A stretch of DNA of 36,319 nucleotides from Bordetella parapertussis (GCA_945895265.1 CAMDEF010000042.1:1-36319), one strand, 5' to 3'; counted from the stretch's first letter, positions 7,689-15,646 are shown. Notes: generated by a model not told the origin, from the letters alone. Made by a program: numbers and translations.

Positions 7689-9404
7689 TCACGGTTTTCT
7701 TTTTGATTTCCATTCCCAATCAATATCTACGGCAGGCATGGGGAGAGGTGGGTTTTGGTCCAGTACTTTCAGATATTCGATTAGATCCATGCGCTCACTG
7801 TGCGAAAGCTTGGGGCCAATAATGCCAGGCCCTTTGCCGTCGTTAAACTCATGGCCGCTATTGGAGTTGCCGACTAATGAGGTATCGAGCAAGAAATAGT
7901 TGCCATTAGATTGAGAAGTGACATAACCGATCTTCACCGGATCGAATTCGTAGCTGCCTGTCCAGAATTTTTTGGAGCGCTCAGCGACAGGGCTCAATAG
8001 TTCATACATGCTCGGTACCGAACCGTTGTGAAGGTAGGGTGGGGTTGCCCAAATCCCCTCCAGTGTTCTGGCCTTGTAAGCAAGCAGACCGCGAATTTGA
8101 TTGGTGCGTCCAAAACCATTTAATTTGTCACGATCCTCTTTGCTGATATTTAACTTTTCATAAGCGTAGTTCTGAATGGAGTCGATAGCAAACTTCAAAC
8201 CGTCCGATCCGGAAATCGGTGACGAATCTTCTGTAAGTTTCGAAAGATTGTATTTTCGGTCGTGATACGTTTTTGCATGCGCAGGATCCGTACCAATAAT
8301 CGAAATCGGTACCGTTACAACAGCTAGTTCAGCCTTGAGATTTTGAGGAGGTCGAACGGGATACGCACCGTGACAACTTGAACAATGTTGTTCAAAAAGT
8401 TTTTTACCGTTGTTTATTCTTGCCTGATCAATCGATCCAAGTACCTCTGCTGGCCATTTCGGAGCGGAGAGTGAACGAATTCCTTCTTCCATTTTTGCTG
8501 CACCGAAAAAATCAATTGATGTTTTCCAGCGCTCATCACCTTTTACAGTGTTGCCCTCTGAGTCAATAAAGTTTGTTGTCCCATTATTGCCAAGTACCTG
8601 AAGAATATTGCGCGCCATGGGCTGACTAAATGAGGCGTTGTAATGTACCCAGTTAAATCTCCAGATATTCCAAAGAGGGGGGTAGTTAGCTGGCGCTTCC
8701 GCTTTGTGATAATTGGCAGACTCGAGTAGACGCTGCCCAAAAATATAGTTTCCGATTCTATTTAATGCATCCGCACGGCCTGGCCCAGGTGCTGTAGCTA
8801 AGCCTGGCGCTTTGCTTGTCGCCTCCGTGCTCCACGCCATATTATTTAGTACGCTAGCAATCTGCTTGTTTAATTCGCTATCACTTATGTCGTCAATTGT
8901 TTGTACACGTGCAACGAAGCGATTCCATTTGTCTTTTTCTTTAAATGTGCTGTAGAGTGAACTATAAAATTCACCCAGAAGATCGCTAATGTCAAAGTTT
9001 GCGGATCCACCGTCAATCCTGATTGATTTGCCTTGATAATTGATTTGGCTGGTGTGGCATGCGGAGCAAGATAATCCCACATGACCTTGCACAGTGGATC
9101 CTTTTGGTGCGACCGCAAAGCCAATTGGGAGATCATTAGGATTATGTTTGTTCTTCTCTTCAAAAAGAAATCCTAGTTTCTCCAGGTGGGTACGGTCCAT
9201 CAAGAGTGTGGTTGATTCTTTTCGCTCGATAGATTTCAGCCAGCTGACCGGCGCAAGTGCCTGTCCTAGGGATTTGTAGTGCCAGTAGCCACGTTCGTTT
9301 TTGGTCCAGCCCTGATCCAGCCATTTGACCCGTTCAGCGTCAGGGGCAGCGAATGCCGAGGAGCTCATTGCCAGATATAAAAGGAATAGTCTAATTTTTT
9401 TCAT
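7689..9404 (-). CDS. Exported diheme cytochrome c, CCP/RoxA/OdsA-like oxidase
   Basis: A 571-residue secreted protein of the diheme cytochrome c peroxidase superfamily. The signal peptide is about residues 1-19 (SSSAFAA). Two heme c sites are seen: CSACH (113-117) and CSSCH (341-345). The N-terminal LDQGW...W segment (29-56) and the C-terminal ATPPYLHNGSVPSMYELL block are landmarks of the large subgroup that includes rubber oxygenase RoxA and, from published work, the Pseudomonas aeruginosa fatty-acid oxygenases PA2077/PA2078. Length fits that subgroup better than short MauG/CcpA proteins. It would act in the periplasm after heme attachment. Its gene is divergent from a Tat-type P450 gene, and the shared promoter suggests a joint oxidative pathway. 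The substrate (fatty acid, isoprenoid or peroxide) cannot be decided from the sequence. Confidence 0.75.
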   Translation of the reverse strand: MKKIRLFLLYLAMSSSAFAAPDAERVKWLDQGWTKNERGYWHYKSLGQALAPVSWLKSIERKESTTLLMDRTHLEKLGFLFEEKNKHNPNDLPIGFAVAPKGSTVQGHVGLSCSACHTSQINYQGKSIRIDGGSANFDISDLLGEFYSSLYSTFKEKDKWNRFVARVQTIDDISDSELNKQIASVLNNMAWSTEATSKAPGLATAPGPGRADALNRIGNYIFGQRLLESANYHKAEAPANYPPLWNIWRFNWVHYNASFSQPMARNILQVLGNNGTTNFIDSEGNTVKGDERWKTSIDFFGAAKMEEGIRSLSAPKWPAEVLGSIDQARINNGKKLFEQHCSSCHGAYPVRPPQNLKAELAVVTVPISIIGTDPAHAKTYHDRKYNLSKLTEDSSPISGSDGLKFAIDSIQNYAYEKLNISKEDRDKLNGFGRTNQIRGLLAYKARTLEGIWATPPYLHNGSVPSMYELLSPVAERSKKFWTGSYEFDPVKIGYVTSQSNGNYFLLDTSLVGNSNSGHEFNDGKGPGIIGPKLSHSERMDLIEYLKVLDQNPPLPMPAVDIDWEWKSKRKP

Positions 9405-9682
9405 GTCTTGTCAGAAGGGAAATTCGTTAGCTTTCATATGAGTCGATGAAATTTGGATTTAATGAGGAAGTTAACTTCTCTCGGATAATCATTCTATCAA
9501 CGAACCCCTGTGGTAAATCTTACTAATTCCGACATTAAAACCAATCTGATATATTCATCAAAATCATCAATTTAACGCTTTTCAATCCCTAAGCGTTCGG
9601 ATCCCAGTGTTGCGATATCATTTGAGAATAATTTTTAATCTAGCGAAAATACTTTTGTCGTTGATAGAAGTGAGGGACAGAC
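9405..9682. promoter_or_regulatory. Divergent promoter region, cytochrome c / P450
   Basis: 278 bp between two divergent genes. A perfect 7-bp inverted repeat AACGCTT/AAGCGTT with a 10-nt spacer lies at 9574-9597, a plausible operator. The P450 gene has a GAGGGA ribosome site 6 nt before its ATG. No convincing -35/-10 pair was assigned. Confidence 0.4.
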
Positions 9683-11125
9683 ATGGTTTCAAAATATAAA
9701 GATCTTTCCCGTCGTGACGTCGCGAAGTTTCTTGCTGGTGCAAGTAGCATGCTCTATTTTGGTTTAAAAACCTCTCTAGTTTCAGCAAAATTATCGAGTC
9801 CAGAAAATTCTCTCTCGCCTACAGATCTAAGCAAGATCCCTGGACTAACAGGTATCGATGAGAGTCAAGCTGCGCTAGAAGGCGGAGGTTATGCATGGTC
9901 ACGGCAAAGGGCGATGCAATTTGGTGAGGTATGTCGCACTACCTATGGCGGTGAAGACGCTGTACTGTTGACTGGCGAAAGTGGAATACGAGCCTTTTAT
10001 AACAGCGACTATGTTTCTCGCGAGCAGGCCAAGATGGAGGCTGACTTAGCCTTTTTGAGTGATGGCAGAACAAAGGTTGTCCCAGCCATGGATGGTGCTG
10101 CCTTCATTAAACGCAAGTCAAGCCTGATGAGTGTGGTCTCAGCGCAGGCATTTGAGCAATACATACCTCAAGTCAATACAGTGATGGCTGAATTCGTCCG
10201 ACGTTGGTCTGAAGCAGGTGAGTGTGACCTGCGTTTGGAAGCTCCTCAAATGGCCTTTTTATCCTCGAGCACCATTATTACGGGAGCCCCGGGTCGGGCT
10301 GAGGACGCCAGGGCTTACCAGGAGTCACTCCTTGGTTTCCGAGGTGTTGATCCAATGAATAAACTAGTATTTCGTGATCAACTCTTGCGGTGGTACCGCG
10401 CGTCCTTGATTGTGCAGCGACAGAAAACGCCGGAGCAAGCGAAAAGCAATATGATCGGGATACTTGCTCATCAAACGGATCTGACCGATGATGAAATCAT
10501 TGCTGAGACTCAGCATCTGTTTGTCGGCTCTTCCGGCGTATGGATTATCAGTGCGACCGCTTTGGTTTTGTTAAGCCAGTTTCCAGAACTTATGCATCAA
10601 GCGCGCAGGGAAGTCGAAAGCCTCGCTGAAGTTCCCATGCTAGACCAACTCAATCAGGCGACATTTCTACAAGCCTTGATAGAAGAAGTGGCCCGTTGGA
10701 CACCAATTATCAATACGCAGACAGGCCGATCTCTTCAGGACTTTTCTGTGAATGGATACATTATCCCTAAAGGAACCTTGCTCCTTGCTGGGCTTTATGC
10801 CACAAACTACCAGCCTAAACTGTTTCCAGATCCTGATCAATTCAACGTTCGTCGTCCTGAAGAGATAGGTAAAGTCATGGGAAAAGGTACCTGTCCGATG
10901 TCCAAGAGCTTGCCGTATGGCTTTGTCGCTTTTGGTGGTGGCGAAGATCGAAGAACCCAGCATCGTTGCCTGGGAGAAGACTTGCTGGCGTTGTCTGTGA
11001 AACTATTCTTGAGCCAGACTTTGCGTCATCATGATTGGATTTTAGTTAATTCGGCTGAAGTCAAAAAAGCGCCAGCCCCTTACAGGTCGACCCGAATGTT
11101 GATGAAACTCACAAAACGGACTTAG
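9683..11125 (+). CDS. Cytochrome P450 with apparent Tat signal, CYP152/CYP74-like
   Basis: A 480-residue cytochrome P450. The N-terminus has a twin-arginine motif SRRDVAKFL (9-17) followed by a hydrophobic stretch to about residue 35 (SLVSA), so export to the periplasm by Tat is predicted. Core P450 marks are the ExxR pair E335/R338 (EEVAR) and a heme-thiolate Cys429 in FGGGEDRRTQHRCLGED. The heme loop has extra residues between GGG and the Cys, as in CYP152 peroxygenases. The I-helix (VGSSGVWIISATA, 281-293) lacks the usual acid-alcohol pair needed for O2 activation. These traits suggest use of peroxide or a lipid hydroperoxide rather than a monooxygenase cycle. No ferredoxin or reductase gene is near. 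Exported P450s are rare. Function is inferred, not proven. Confidence 0.8.
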   Translation: MVSKYKDLSRRDVAKFLAGASSMLYFGLKTSLVSAKLSSPENSLSPTDLSKIPGLTGIDESQAALEGGGYAWSRQRAMQFGEVCRTTYGGEDAVLLTGESGIRAFYNSDYVSREQAKMEADLAFLSDGRTKVVPAMDGAAFIKRKSSLMSVVSAQAFEQYIPQVNTVMAEFVRRWSEAGECDLRLEAPQMAFLSSSTIITGAPGRAEDARAYQESLLGFRGVDPMNKLVFRDQLLRWYRASLIVQRQKTPEQAKSNMIGILAHQTDLTDDEIIAETQHLFVGSSGVWIISATALVLLSQFPELMHQARREVESLAEVPMLDQLNQATFLQALIEEVARWTPIINTQTGRSLQDFSVNGYIIPKGTLLLAGLYATNYQPKLFPDPDQFNVRRPEEIGKVMGKGTCPMSKSLPYGFVAFGGGEDRRTQHRCLGEDLLALSVKLFLSQTLRHHDWILVNSAEVKKAPAPYRSTRMLMKLTKRT

Positions 11126-11162
11126 CATGCGCAACAGTGGTGTGGTGATCTCGGAGGCGTAA

Positions 11163-11336
11163 AGCTCTTCGTCGTGCTTAAAAAGACCCTTCATCAAGGG
11201 CAAGGGAACACAAGGAGGAAATGCGGGTTCTCCGTTTGCAGATTGGGATTTGGACCGTAATGGTGTGTTGAGCAATGCTGATGGTCGGGTCACTCTTAAA
11301 GAGTTCACTGTCGCGAGTATCTTTCCCAAGAAATAG
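11163..11336 (+). pseudogene. 3' fragment of an EF-hand protein gene
   Basis: An open frame of 57 codons without a start codon, beginning right after an in-frame TAA. It encodes FIKGKGTQGGNAGSPFADWD and then an EF-hand-like loop (D-L-D-R-N-G, then DGRVTLKEF), ending in ASIFPKK at a TAG. It reads like the C-terminus of a longer calcium-binding protein. It lies just after the P450 gene and may be the remains of a third gene of that unit. Confidence 0.5.
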
Positions 11337-11350
11337 TTTTTTTCATCGAT

Positions 11351-12613
11351 TCACCTCACAATTATTGCTGGTGAAGCCGGAATGGCTCCAGGTATTTTGG
11401 CAATTGTGACGAGAGTCGACATAAACTCCATCACGTCCTTGGTGTAAGACTCATCATTATCCGCGACTGAGTACTTGATGCCTTTGTATTCGACAGAAGC
11501 TGCTGACTCAACGTTGCTTGCATTTTTATACACTTTGAATAAGGGCAATGGTTTTTTGTAGCGCTGGTTATAACTATCAAATACTGAATTCGATGGTTGT
11601 AGCAGCACCTCTTTGGATCCATCACCCTCGAATTGTGCATTTAACACTGCCCCAAGAAAATCGAAGACATTCCCAGGTGAGCGGACACCTATTACAAACT
11701 CGAGATTTTTGGAATCAGGAAAAGACGAAATGAATGATCGAATCGCATCCGCATAAGCCAAATCAAGCTTTGCAAAACGAGGGGAGTCTTTACAATAAGA
11801 TTGAGGGCTCAACATATCTCCAAGCAACTCTTGTGTTCGATATTTGTTGACGCATATACGAGCCTGTTTATCATTTTTAACTAACTGATAAAGCTCTCTG
11901 CCATTTTTGGTGACTTTTTCAAAGGAGAGCAGGCCTTTGGCTAAATTATCAACCGTAGATCCTCCCCACGCATCCAGTGACCGACTCAAAGCCGATTGTT
12001 CTATCGGGGGGCCTAGCGGTGTCCTGACGACTGTATTTTCTGCGCTTAAGCCCGATTCAATTAACAAATACAAAACGTTTTGAAATTCTTTGTATTTCGG
12101 GTCTAGTGGATCATTATTGAAACGATGAACGGATTGATTGTTTTTCCTTAATTCGATGCTCTCGATCAACAAAGTATATGAAACAGCCCGAGGCAATAAT
12201 CTTTCAGTGCCCTTCACACCAAGTACACCCAGAGGTATTTCTTTAAGAAATGACTGCATAAATTGCGCATTGTCTAAAGAAGCTTGTGTGAAGGTGAATC
12301 CATTGTTAACGGACATGCCGAGTGAGGCATTGATGATGGATGGGGGAGTCGCTGCAGTGCCTGCACTTTGTGTCGTGCCTGCACTAGCATTGGTCATTAC
12401 ATTTCCTGTACCAATCACAGAGGGGATATCCAGGAAACTCAACGGCATATTTTTTGAAGAGCGAACGATATTCAATAGAATATTCTCGTTACTGTAGTTT
12501 TCAACAATTTGTCTATATGCCGTGGACATGTCGCTGAAACTACTAGTGTTGATTCCTGTGCAGCCCGTCAATGTACCCACGAGTGCTATCGTTGATAAAG
12601 CTTTGCATCTCAT
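11351..12613 (-). CDS. Uncharacterised lipoprotein
   Basis: A 420-residue protein with a lipoprotein signal peptide ending in lipobox LTGC (Cys18), so a lipid-anchored envelope protein is predicted. After the signal comes a helical segment (YRQIVENYSNENILLNIVRSS) and a Ser/Gly/Thr/Ala-rich section (about 68-105). I do not recognise a domain of known function. It resembles large hypothetical lipoproteins with the NILLNIVRSSKNMPL-type motif, but I cannot name a family. It is convergent to the P450 and EF-hand fragment. No partner gene is evident. Confidence 0.65.
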   Translation of the reverse strand: MRCKALSTIALVGTLTGCTGINTSSFSDMSTAYRQIVENYSNENILLNIVRSSKNMPLSFLDIPSVIGTGNVMTNASAGTTQSAGTAATPPSIINASLGMSVNNGFTFTQASLDNAQFMQSFLKEIPLGVLGVKGTERLLPRAVSYTLLIESIELRKNNQSVHRFNNDPLDPKYKEFQNVLYLLIESGLSAENTVVRTPLGPPIEQSALSRSLDAWGGSTVDNLAKGLLSFEKVTKNGRELYQLVKNDKQARICVNKYRTQELLGDMLSPQSYCKDSPRFAKLDLAYADAIRSFISSFPDSKNLEFVIGVRSPGNVFDFLGAVLNAQFEGDGSKEVLLQPSNSVFDSYNQRYKKPLPLFKVYKNASNVESAASVEYKGIKYSVADNDESYTKDVMEFMSTLVTIAKIPGAIPASPAIIVR

Positions 12614-12740
12614 TGCGTGACCTTGAATAAATATTGTATTTTCAAGTGTAAATCATCTGCATAAGTGACTATAAATTTTGTAATATTTAGTCGTTATTTG
12701 TCGGAATTAAATAGATGATTTTAATGCGATCGCTCCTTGT

Positions 12741-13142
12741 TTAGTTCTGCTGGTAGGCTGCCGAGCCATCGATTTGAGCGCAGATTGAATTGATTTGCAT
12801 AGATGATTGAGTCAGGACAAATTGTCTGTATCTATCATCTTGCCTAATTCTTTGCATGTGATAACGAATGGCATCGACGTAGGTAGGTATCAGAGAAGAA
12901 AGTGATGTGTCCGAGGCACCACTCGCATCGGCTAAGGTGTCCCCGTGAATATGTCGGGCAAATCCGTGCATGAGCGAGATCGCAATATCTTTGGGTAGTT
13001 TCATCTTGACAGCCATACCTTGACCCAACGCTTCGAGCATCGATCGAGTCAGTAATCTGGTATTTTCATCGGGAGAGGGTGCATCCTGATCGAAACTTTT
13101 TAGCCAATTCTCTGCGCAACCATCAACCGCAAGCTCATCCAT
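12741..13142 (-). CDS. Hypothetical protein abutting module copy C
   Basis: About 133 residues, mostly alpha-helical and soluble, with no recognised domain. The frame stays open upstream to an ATG at 13172, but those ten extra codons (MQLLGIPSRI) are the hairpin of copy C read backwards. I therefore prefer the ATG at 13142 (MDELAVDGC). The 5' end of the original gene may have been changed when the copy C unit arrived, because the repeat begins at 13156. The 12614-12740 gap upstream of the lipoprotein gene shows only AT-rich sequence. Confidence 0.5.
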   Translation of the reverse strand: MDELAVDGCAENWLKSFDQDAPSPDENTRLLTRSMLEALGQGMAVKMKLPKDIAISLMHGFARHIHGDTLADASGASDTSLSSLIPTYVDAIRYHMQRIRQDDRYRQFVLTQSSMQINSICAQIDGSAAYQQN

Positions 13143-13155
13143 GATTCTTGACGGT

Positions 13156-13313
13156 ATGCCCAAGAGTTGCATAATGCAACTCTTAGTTAAATTACGCGAA
13201 TTATTACACGGTGATCTTTTTTAAATATAACCTACTGTTTTTAAACAATATTTAAATAACCGACTTTTCTGTTAATCCGCAGGTCTCTGGTTCGAGTCCA
13301 GGTCGGGGAGCCA
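13156..13313 (+). repeat. tRNA-Asn-anchored module, copy C (right part)
   Basis: It starts abruptly at ATGCCCAAGA, lacking the micro-ORF lead seen in A and B. The hairpin is at 13161-13185 (last base of the right arm changed G to A). ATTACGCG/ATTACACG repeats follow, and the 45-nt tRNA-Asn 3' fragment is at 13269-13313 with CTGTTAA intact. The missing left part is found at 15247-15284. Confidence 0.85.
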
Positions 13314-13335
13314 AAAGTCCCGTTTTATACAGATT

Positions 13336-13362
13336 GCCCAACTCACAAGGTTGGGCTTTTTT
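13336..13362 (+). terminator. Rho-independent terminator after copy C
   Basis: GCCCAAC (13336-13342) and GTTGGGC (13350-13356) enclose a 7-nt loop, followed by six Ts. The stem core is the same as in the hairpin after copy B, suggesting a common origin. Confidence 0.8.
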
Positions 13363-13513
13363 GTTTTGTGATGTGATGTGATCGCGGAAGAAGGCATGAC
13401 ATCGAATCTTCATGCCTATAAAATGAAAGAAGCGCAGATATTTGGTGGCTGTTTTACAGCCTACTATGAGGACTAAACTTGTTCGTGTCGAATTCTTTTC
13501 AAGGGTAGTCTGT

Positions 13514-13705
13514 TTGAAAAAAATTATCATCATTGCAGGACCTAACGGTGCTGGAAAAACAACGTTTGCCCGTGACTTTTTACCTTCTGAAGCCCATACG
13601 CTTAGATTTATTAATGCCGATTTAATTGCTGCTGGCTTAGCACCGTTCAATTCTGAGTCTGCTGCCTTCAAGGCAGGACGCTGGTATGACACCAAAGCTT
13701 CTTGA
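13514..13705 (+). pseudogene. Truncated zeta-toxin-like kinase
   Basis: From a TTG start at 13514 the frame gives [20 protein letters not shown], with a Walker A motif GPNGAGKT. It continues through [25 protein letters not shown], the signature N-terminus of zeta-toxin-like P-loop kinases that phosphorylate UDP-sugar precursors or similar small molecules. Family members are about 190-200 residues; this one stops at 63, after AGR plus a novel WYDTKAS tail. The deletion removes the rest of the kinase, so it should be inactive. The likely antitoxin gene 13718-13921 survives directly downstream. Confidence 0.75.
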
Positions 13706-13717
13706 CTGGAGTGATAA

Positions 13718-13921
13718 ATGAATACAAAAGACATTCGAACATCGAACGATTCAGATCTGATTGGCTCATGTGCCGCAATCCAGAGGGCTGCTCGCTCGGC
13801 GCATGATCTAGCTATTACTACTAATGCAGGGATTGTTGTTGATGTTGATGGGAAAAATGTAACCATTACCGCTGAGGAGTTAAAACTTTTGCGAGTCAAA
13901 GAGGACATAACAAAAACATAA
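13718..13921 (+). CDS. Small antitoxin-like partner of zeta-type kinase
   Basis: A 67-residue protein beginning MNTKDIRTSNDSDLIGSCAA and ending in VVDVDGKNVTITAEELK. Genes of this type commonly follow zeta-like kinase genes in Proteobacteria, and I recall the DLIGS...A-R-A pattern from those partners. It starts 12 bp after the truncated kinase stop with a GGAG site 9-10 nt upstream. The family is not formally named here. It is an orphan, because the kinase gene is broken. Confidence 0.6.
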   Translation: MNTKDIRTSNDSDLIGSCAAIQRAARSAHDLAITTNAGIVVDVDGKNVTITAEELKLLRVKEDITKT

Positions 13922-14001
13922 AGCTTCGTGCCAAAAACGATTGAACAATTTATTTAGACCGTCGATTCGTCCAACTTTTCGGCCGCAGACCCCCCCCGTT
14001 G

Positions 14002-14832
14002 TCAGGGCAGACCGATCACAACCCGCCAGCCCGTAAGCGGGGCCGTCTGCCACACGAATGTGCGAGGGGTGCCATTCACCACGGCCCTCGTGCTACCCGA
14101 AGCCTGCGCGGCGATCACCGCGCCTGCGGGCAGATTCACCAGACTCTCCCCGACATAGCCTTTTCGGAGCATCAATCGTGCCTCCGGGTGCACTATGACC
14201 GTGCCGTCCTTGCTCACGAGAAACATGTCTCCGTCTGAGGACTGCAGGCGTGTGCCAATGTCCTTCAAAGAAATGTCCGCCCCCGCCACACCGATGAATC
14301 GCCCGGTCCGGTCTTTGACAGGCCGCGTGATGCTGACCATCGTGATGTCCGAGCCGCCTTCGTCGAAATACGGTTCGCTGATGTAGAGCGCGCCCGTGCG
14401 CTTGGGCCCGCTGTACCATTCTTGTTTCGGGTCGTGGAAGTCATAGGTGACCACCGTTCCCTTAGGCCAGCTTTTGCGGTCGACCCAAGGCATCGACAAG
14501 GGATCTGTCCACTGCTTGTCCTCAAAGGCGATATAGACGCCATAGACGTCTCTGGGAGGGATCTCGTTGAGGATCGCGGCGAGGTATTCGATGAGCCTGC
14601 CATCCGGTTCGGCACCTTGGACCTGCTGACGCATGGACGTACCCAGCGGCAACATGGCAATGCGCGCAACCCATGCATCCAGGGCGTCAGCCGTCGCGTG
14701 TGCGCGTCGCTGCGCCGCATCGACTCGATCGGACGCAGCAGGCCCGCTGGGCAGTGCAGCACAAGCGGTGAGCGACATGGCAAGCAGGCTCACAAGCAAC
14801 CCTCGCCGAAGTCTCATACGTGTATCGGTCAT
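14002..14832 (-). CDS. Cache-domain lipoprotein
   Basis: A 276-residue lipoprotein. The signal peptide ends in lipobox LTAC (Cys24). The rest fits an extracytoplasmic double-Cache (PDC) sensor domain: a long helix (about 38-65), then YGVYIAFEDKQW, the WYSGPKRTG...SEPYFDEG block, and TRPVKDRTGRFIGVAGADISL, typical of the membrane-distal pocket, then FLVSKDGTVIVHP in the second lobe. It has no membrane-spanning signalling part, so it may be a ligand-binding accessory to another sensor, or a truncated receptor. It is notably GC-richer than its surroundings, which suggests a separate origin. It is isolated and convergent with the antitoxin gene. Confidence 0.7.
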   Translation of the reverse strand: MTDTRMRLRRGLLVSLLAMSLTACAALPSGPAASDRVDAAQRRAHATADALDAWVARIAMLPLGTSMRQQVQGAEPDGRLIEYLAAILNEIPPRDVYGVYIAFEDKQWTDPLSMPWVDRKSWPKGTVVTYDFHDPKQEWYSGPKRTGALYISEPYFDEGGSDITMVSITRPVKDRTGRFIGVAGADISLKDIGTRLQSSDGDMFLVSKDGTVIVHPEARLMLRKGYVGESLVNLPAGAVIAAQASGSTRAVVNGTPRTFVWQTAPLTGWRVVIGLP

Positions 14833-15246
14833 AGGACCTCCAAAGTTCTTATTGCGTCAGGCGACCCTGCGCCTCTGCGCGCAGCCCGCACGCAGCAGGT
14901 TATGTCAAGCTCAGGGGGTTCACGTCAAGTTGGGCACTGACTACCTGCCATACTTTGCTGCGAGCACGAAAGCATGTGCTAATCATCCGATGATAACGTT
15001 CCGTCCCGGACACAACATGACTCGACGCACGGCCCTGAAGCCCCTTGGCTGTTGATACCATTGTTGTAGGCTGTGCTGCAGTAAAGCACAGTCTCGCACA
15101 GTTTTACAATAATTCACAGTACTGCAGATATATTCTGCAGATATATTCCTTAAACTACGCAACAAGAATAAATCTGTGTTTAATGATTGGGTTGTAATAG
15201 ACCAAGACCTTAGATACTTGATTCTTTGTTCAATGTTAGGAACAGG
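14833..15246. other. Intergenic region with 13-bp tandem duplication
   Basis: No gene seen in this stretch, nor up to 15322. CTGCAGATATATT is perfectly duplicated in tandem at 15122-15134 and 15135-15147. The left half-module (copy D) follows from 15247. Confidence 0.5.
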
Positions 15247-15284
15247 TTTGTGTGATGAGTAAAAACGGACCCAAGTGCCCAAGA
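15247..15284 (+). repeat. tRNA-Asn module, copy D (left part only)
   Basis: GTTTGTGTGATGAG, the start of the micro-ORF (MSKNGPKCPR) and TGCCCAAGA match copies A and B. The match then ends exactly where copy C begins; the hairpin and tRNA fragment are absent. Copy D plus copy C would rebuild one complete module. Confidence 0.75.
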
Positions 15285-15322
15285 ATGAATTTATCCATCG
15301 CTACTTGACAGATGTAAAGTAA

Positions 15323-15646
15323 ATGGAAATCTTAAAGATATCTACCAGTGAGGATCTTGTGACAGCACGAGCCATGACCAATCAAATCGCCTTTCGCTAT
15401 CGCAGCATAGATAGCGCTACAGGCATTACGCGTGAAACAGAAAAACGCCTGGCTGAGCAACTTGGTGTTGATGAGACACAGGCAATCCACAGGGCGTTGC
15501 ATGAGCTTGCGGTAAAAATGCTGCCTCAGTACGCAGCCGATGATGGTCCGTTGACAAGCGTTCAGCTTCGTCAAATCAAAAAACGTGTACCGCAAGGCGT
15601 TAAGCGTTCGGTACGCTCAAGCCTGTTTGACAGCGAGGCTGCATGA
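15323..15646 (+). CDS. Antitoxin-like protein of truncated PemK-like pair
   Basis: A 107-residue protein with a charged helical body (RETEKRLAEQLGVDETQAIHRALHELA), reminiscent of ribbon-helix-helix or Phd-type antitoxins. I assign the role mainly from context: its stop overlaps by 4 bp the start of a PemK/MazF-like fragment. The ribosome site is weak. It lies right after copy D, so its own upstream region may have been replaced by the insertion. Confidence 0.55.
   Translation: MEILKISTSEDLVTARAMTNQIAFRYRSIDSATGITRETEKRLAEQLGVDETQAIHRALHELAVKMLPQYAADDGPLTSVQLRQIKKRVPQGVKRSVRSSLFDSEAA

Noticed and set aside
13166..15275. Ordinary transposon with a 9-bp target duplication between copies C and D
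   Set aside because: The segment ends are not inverted repeats and no transposase lies inside. The two ends are complementary halves of the same module, better explained by insertion of a circle.
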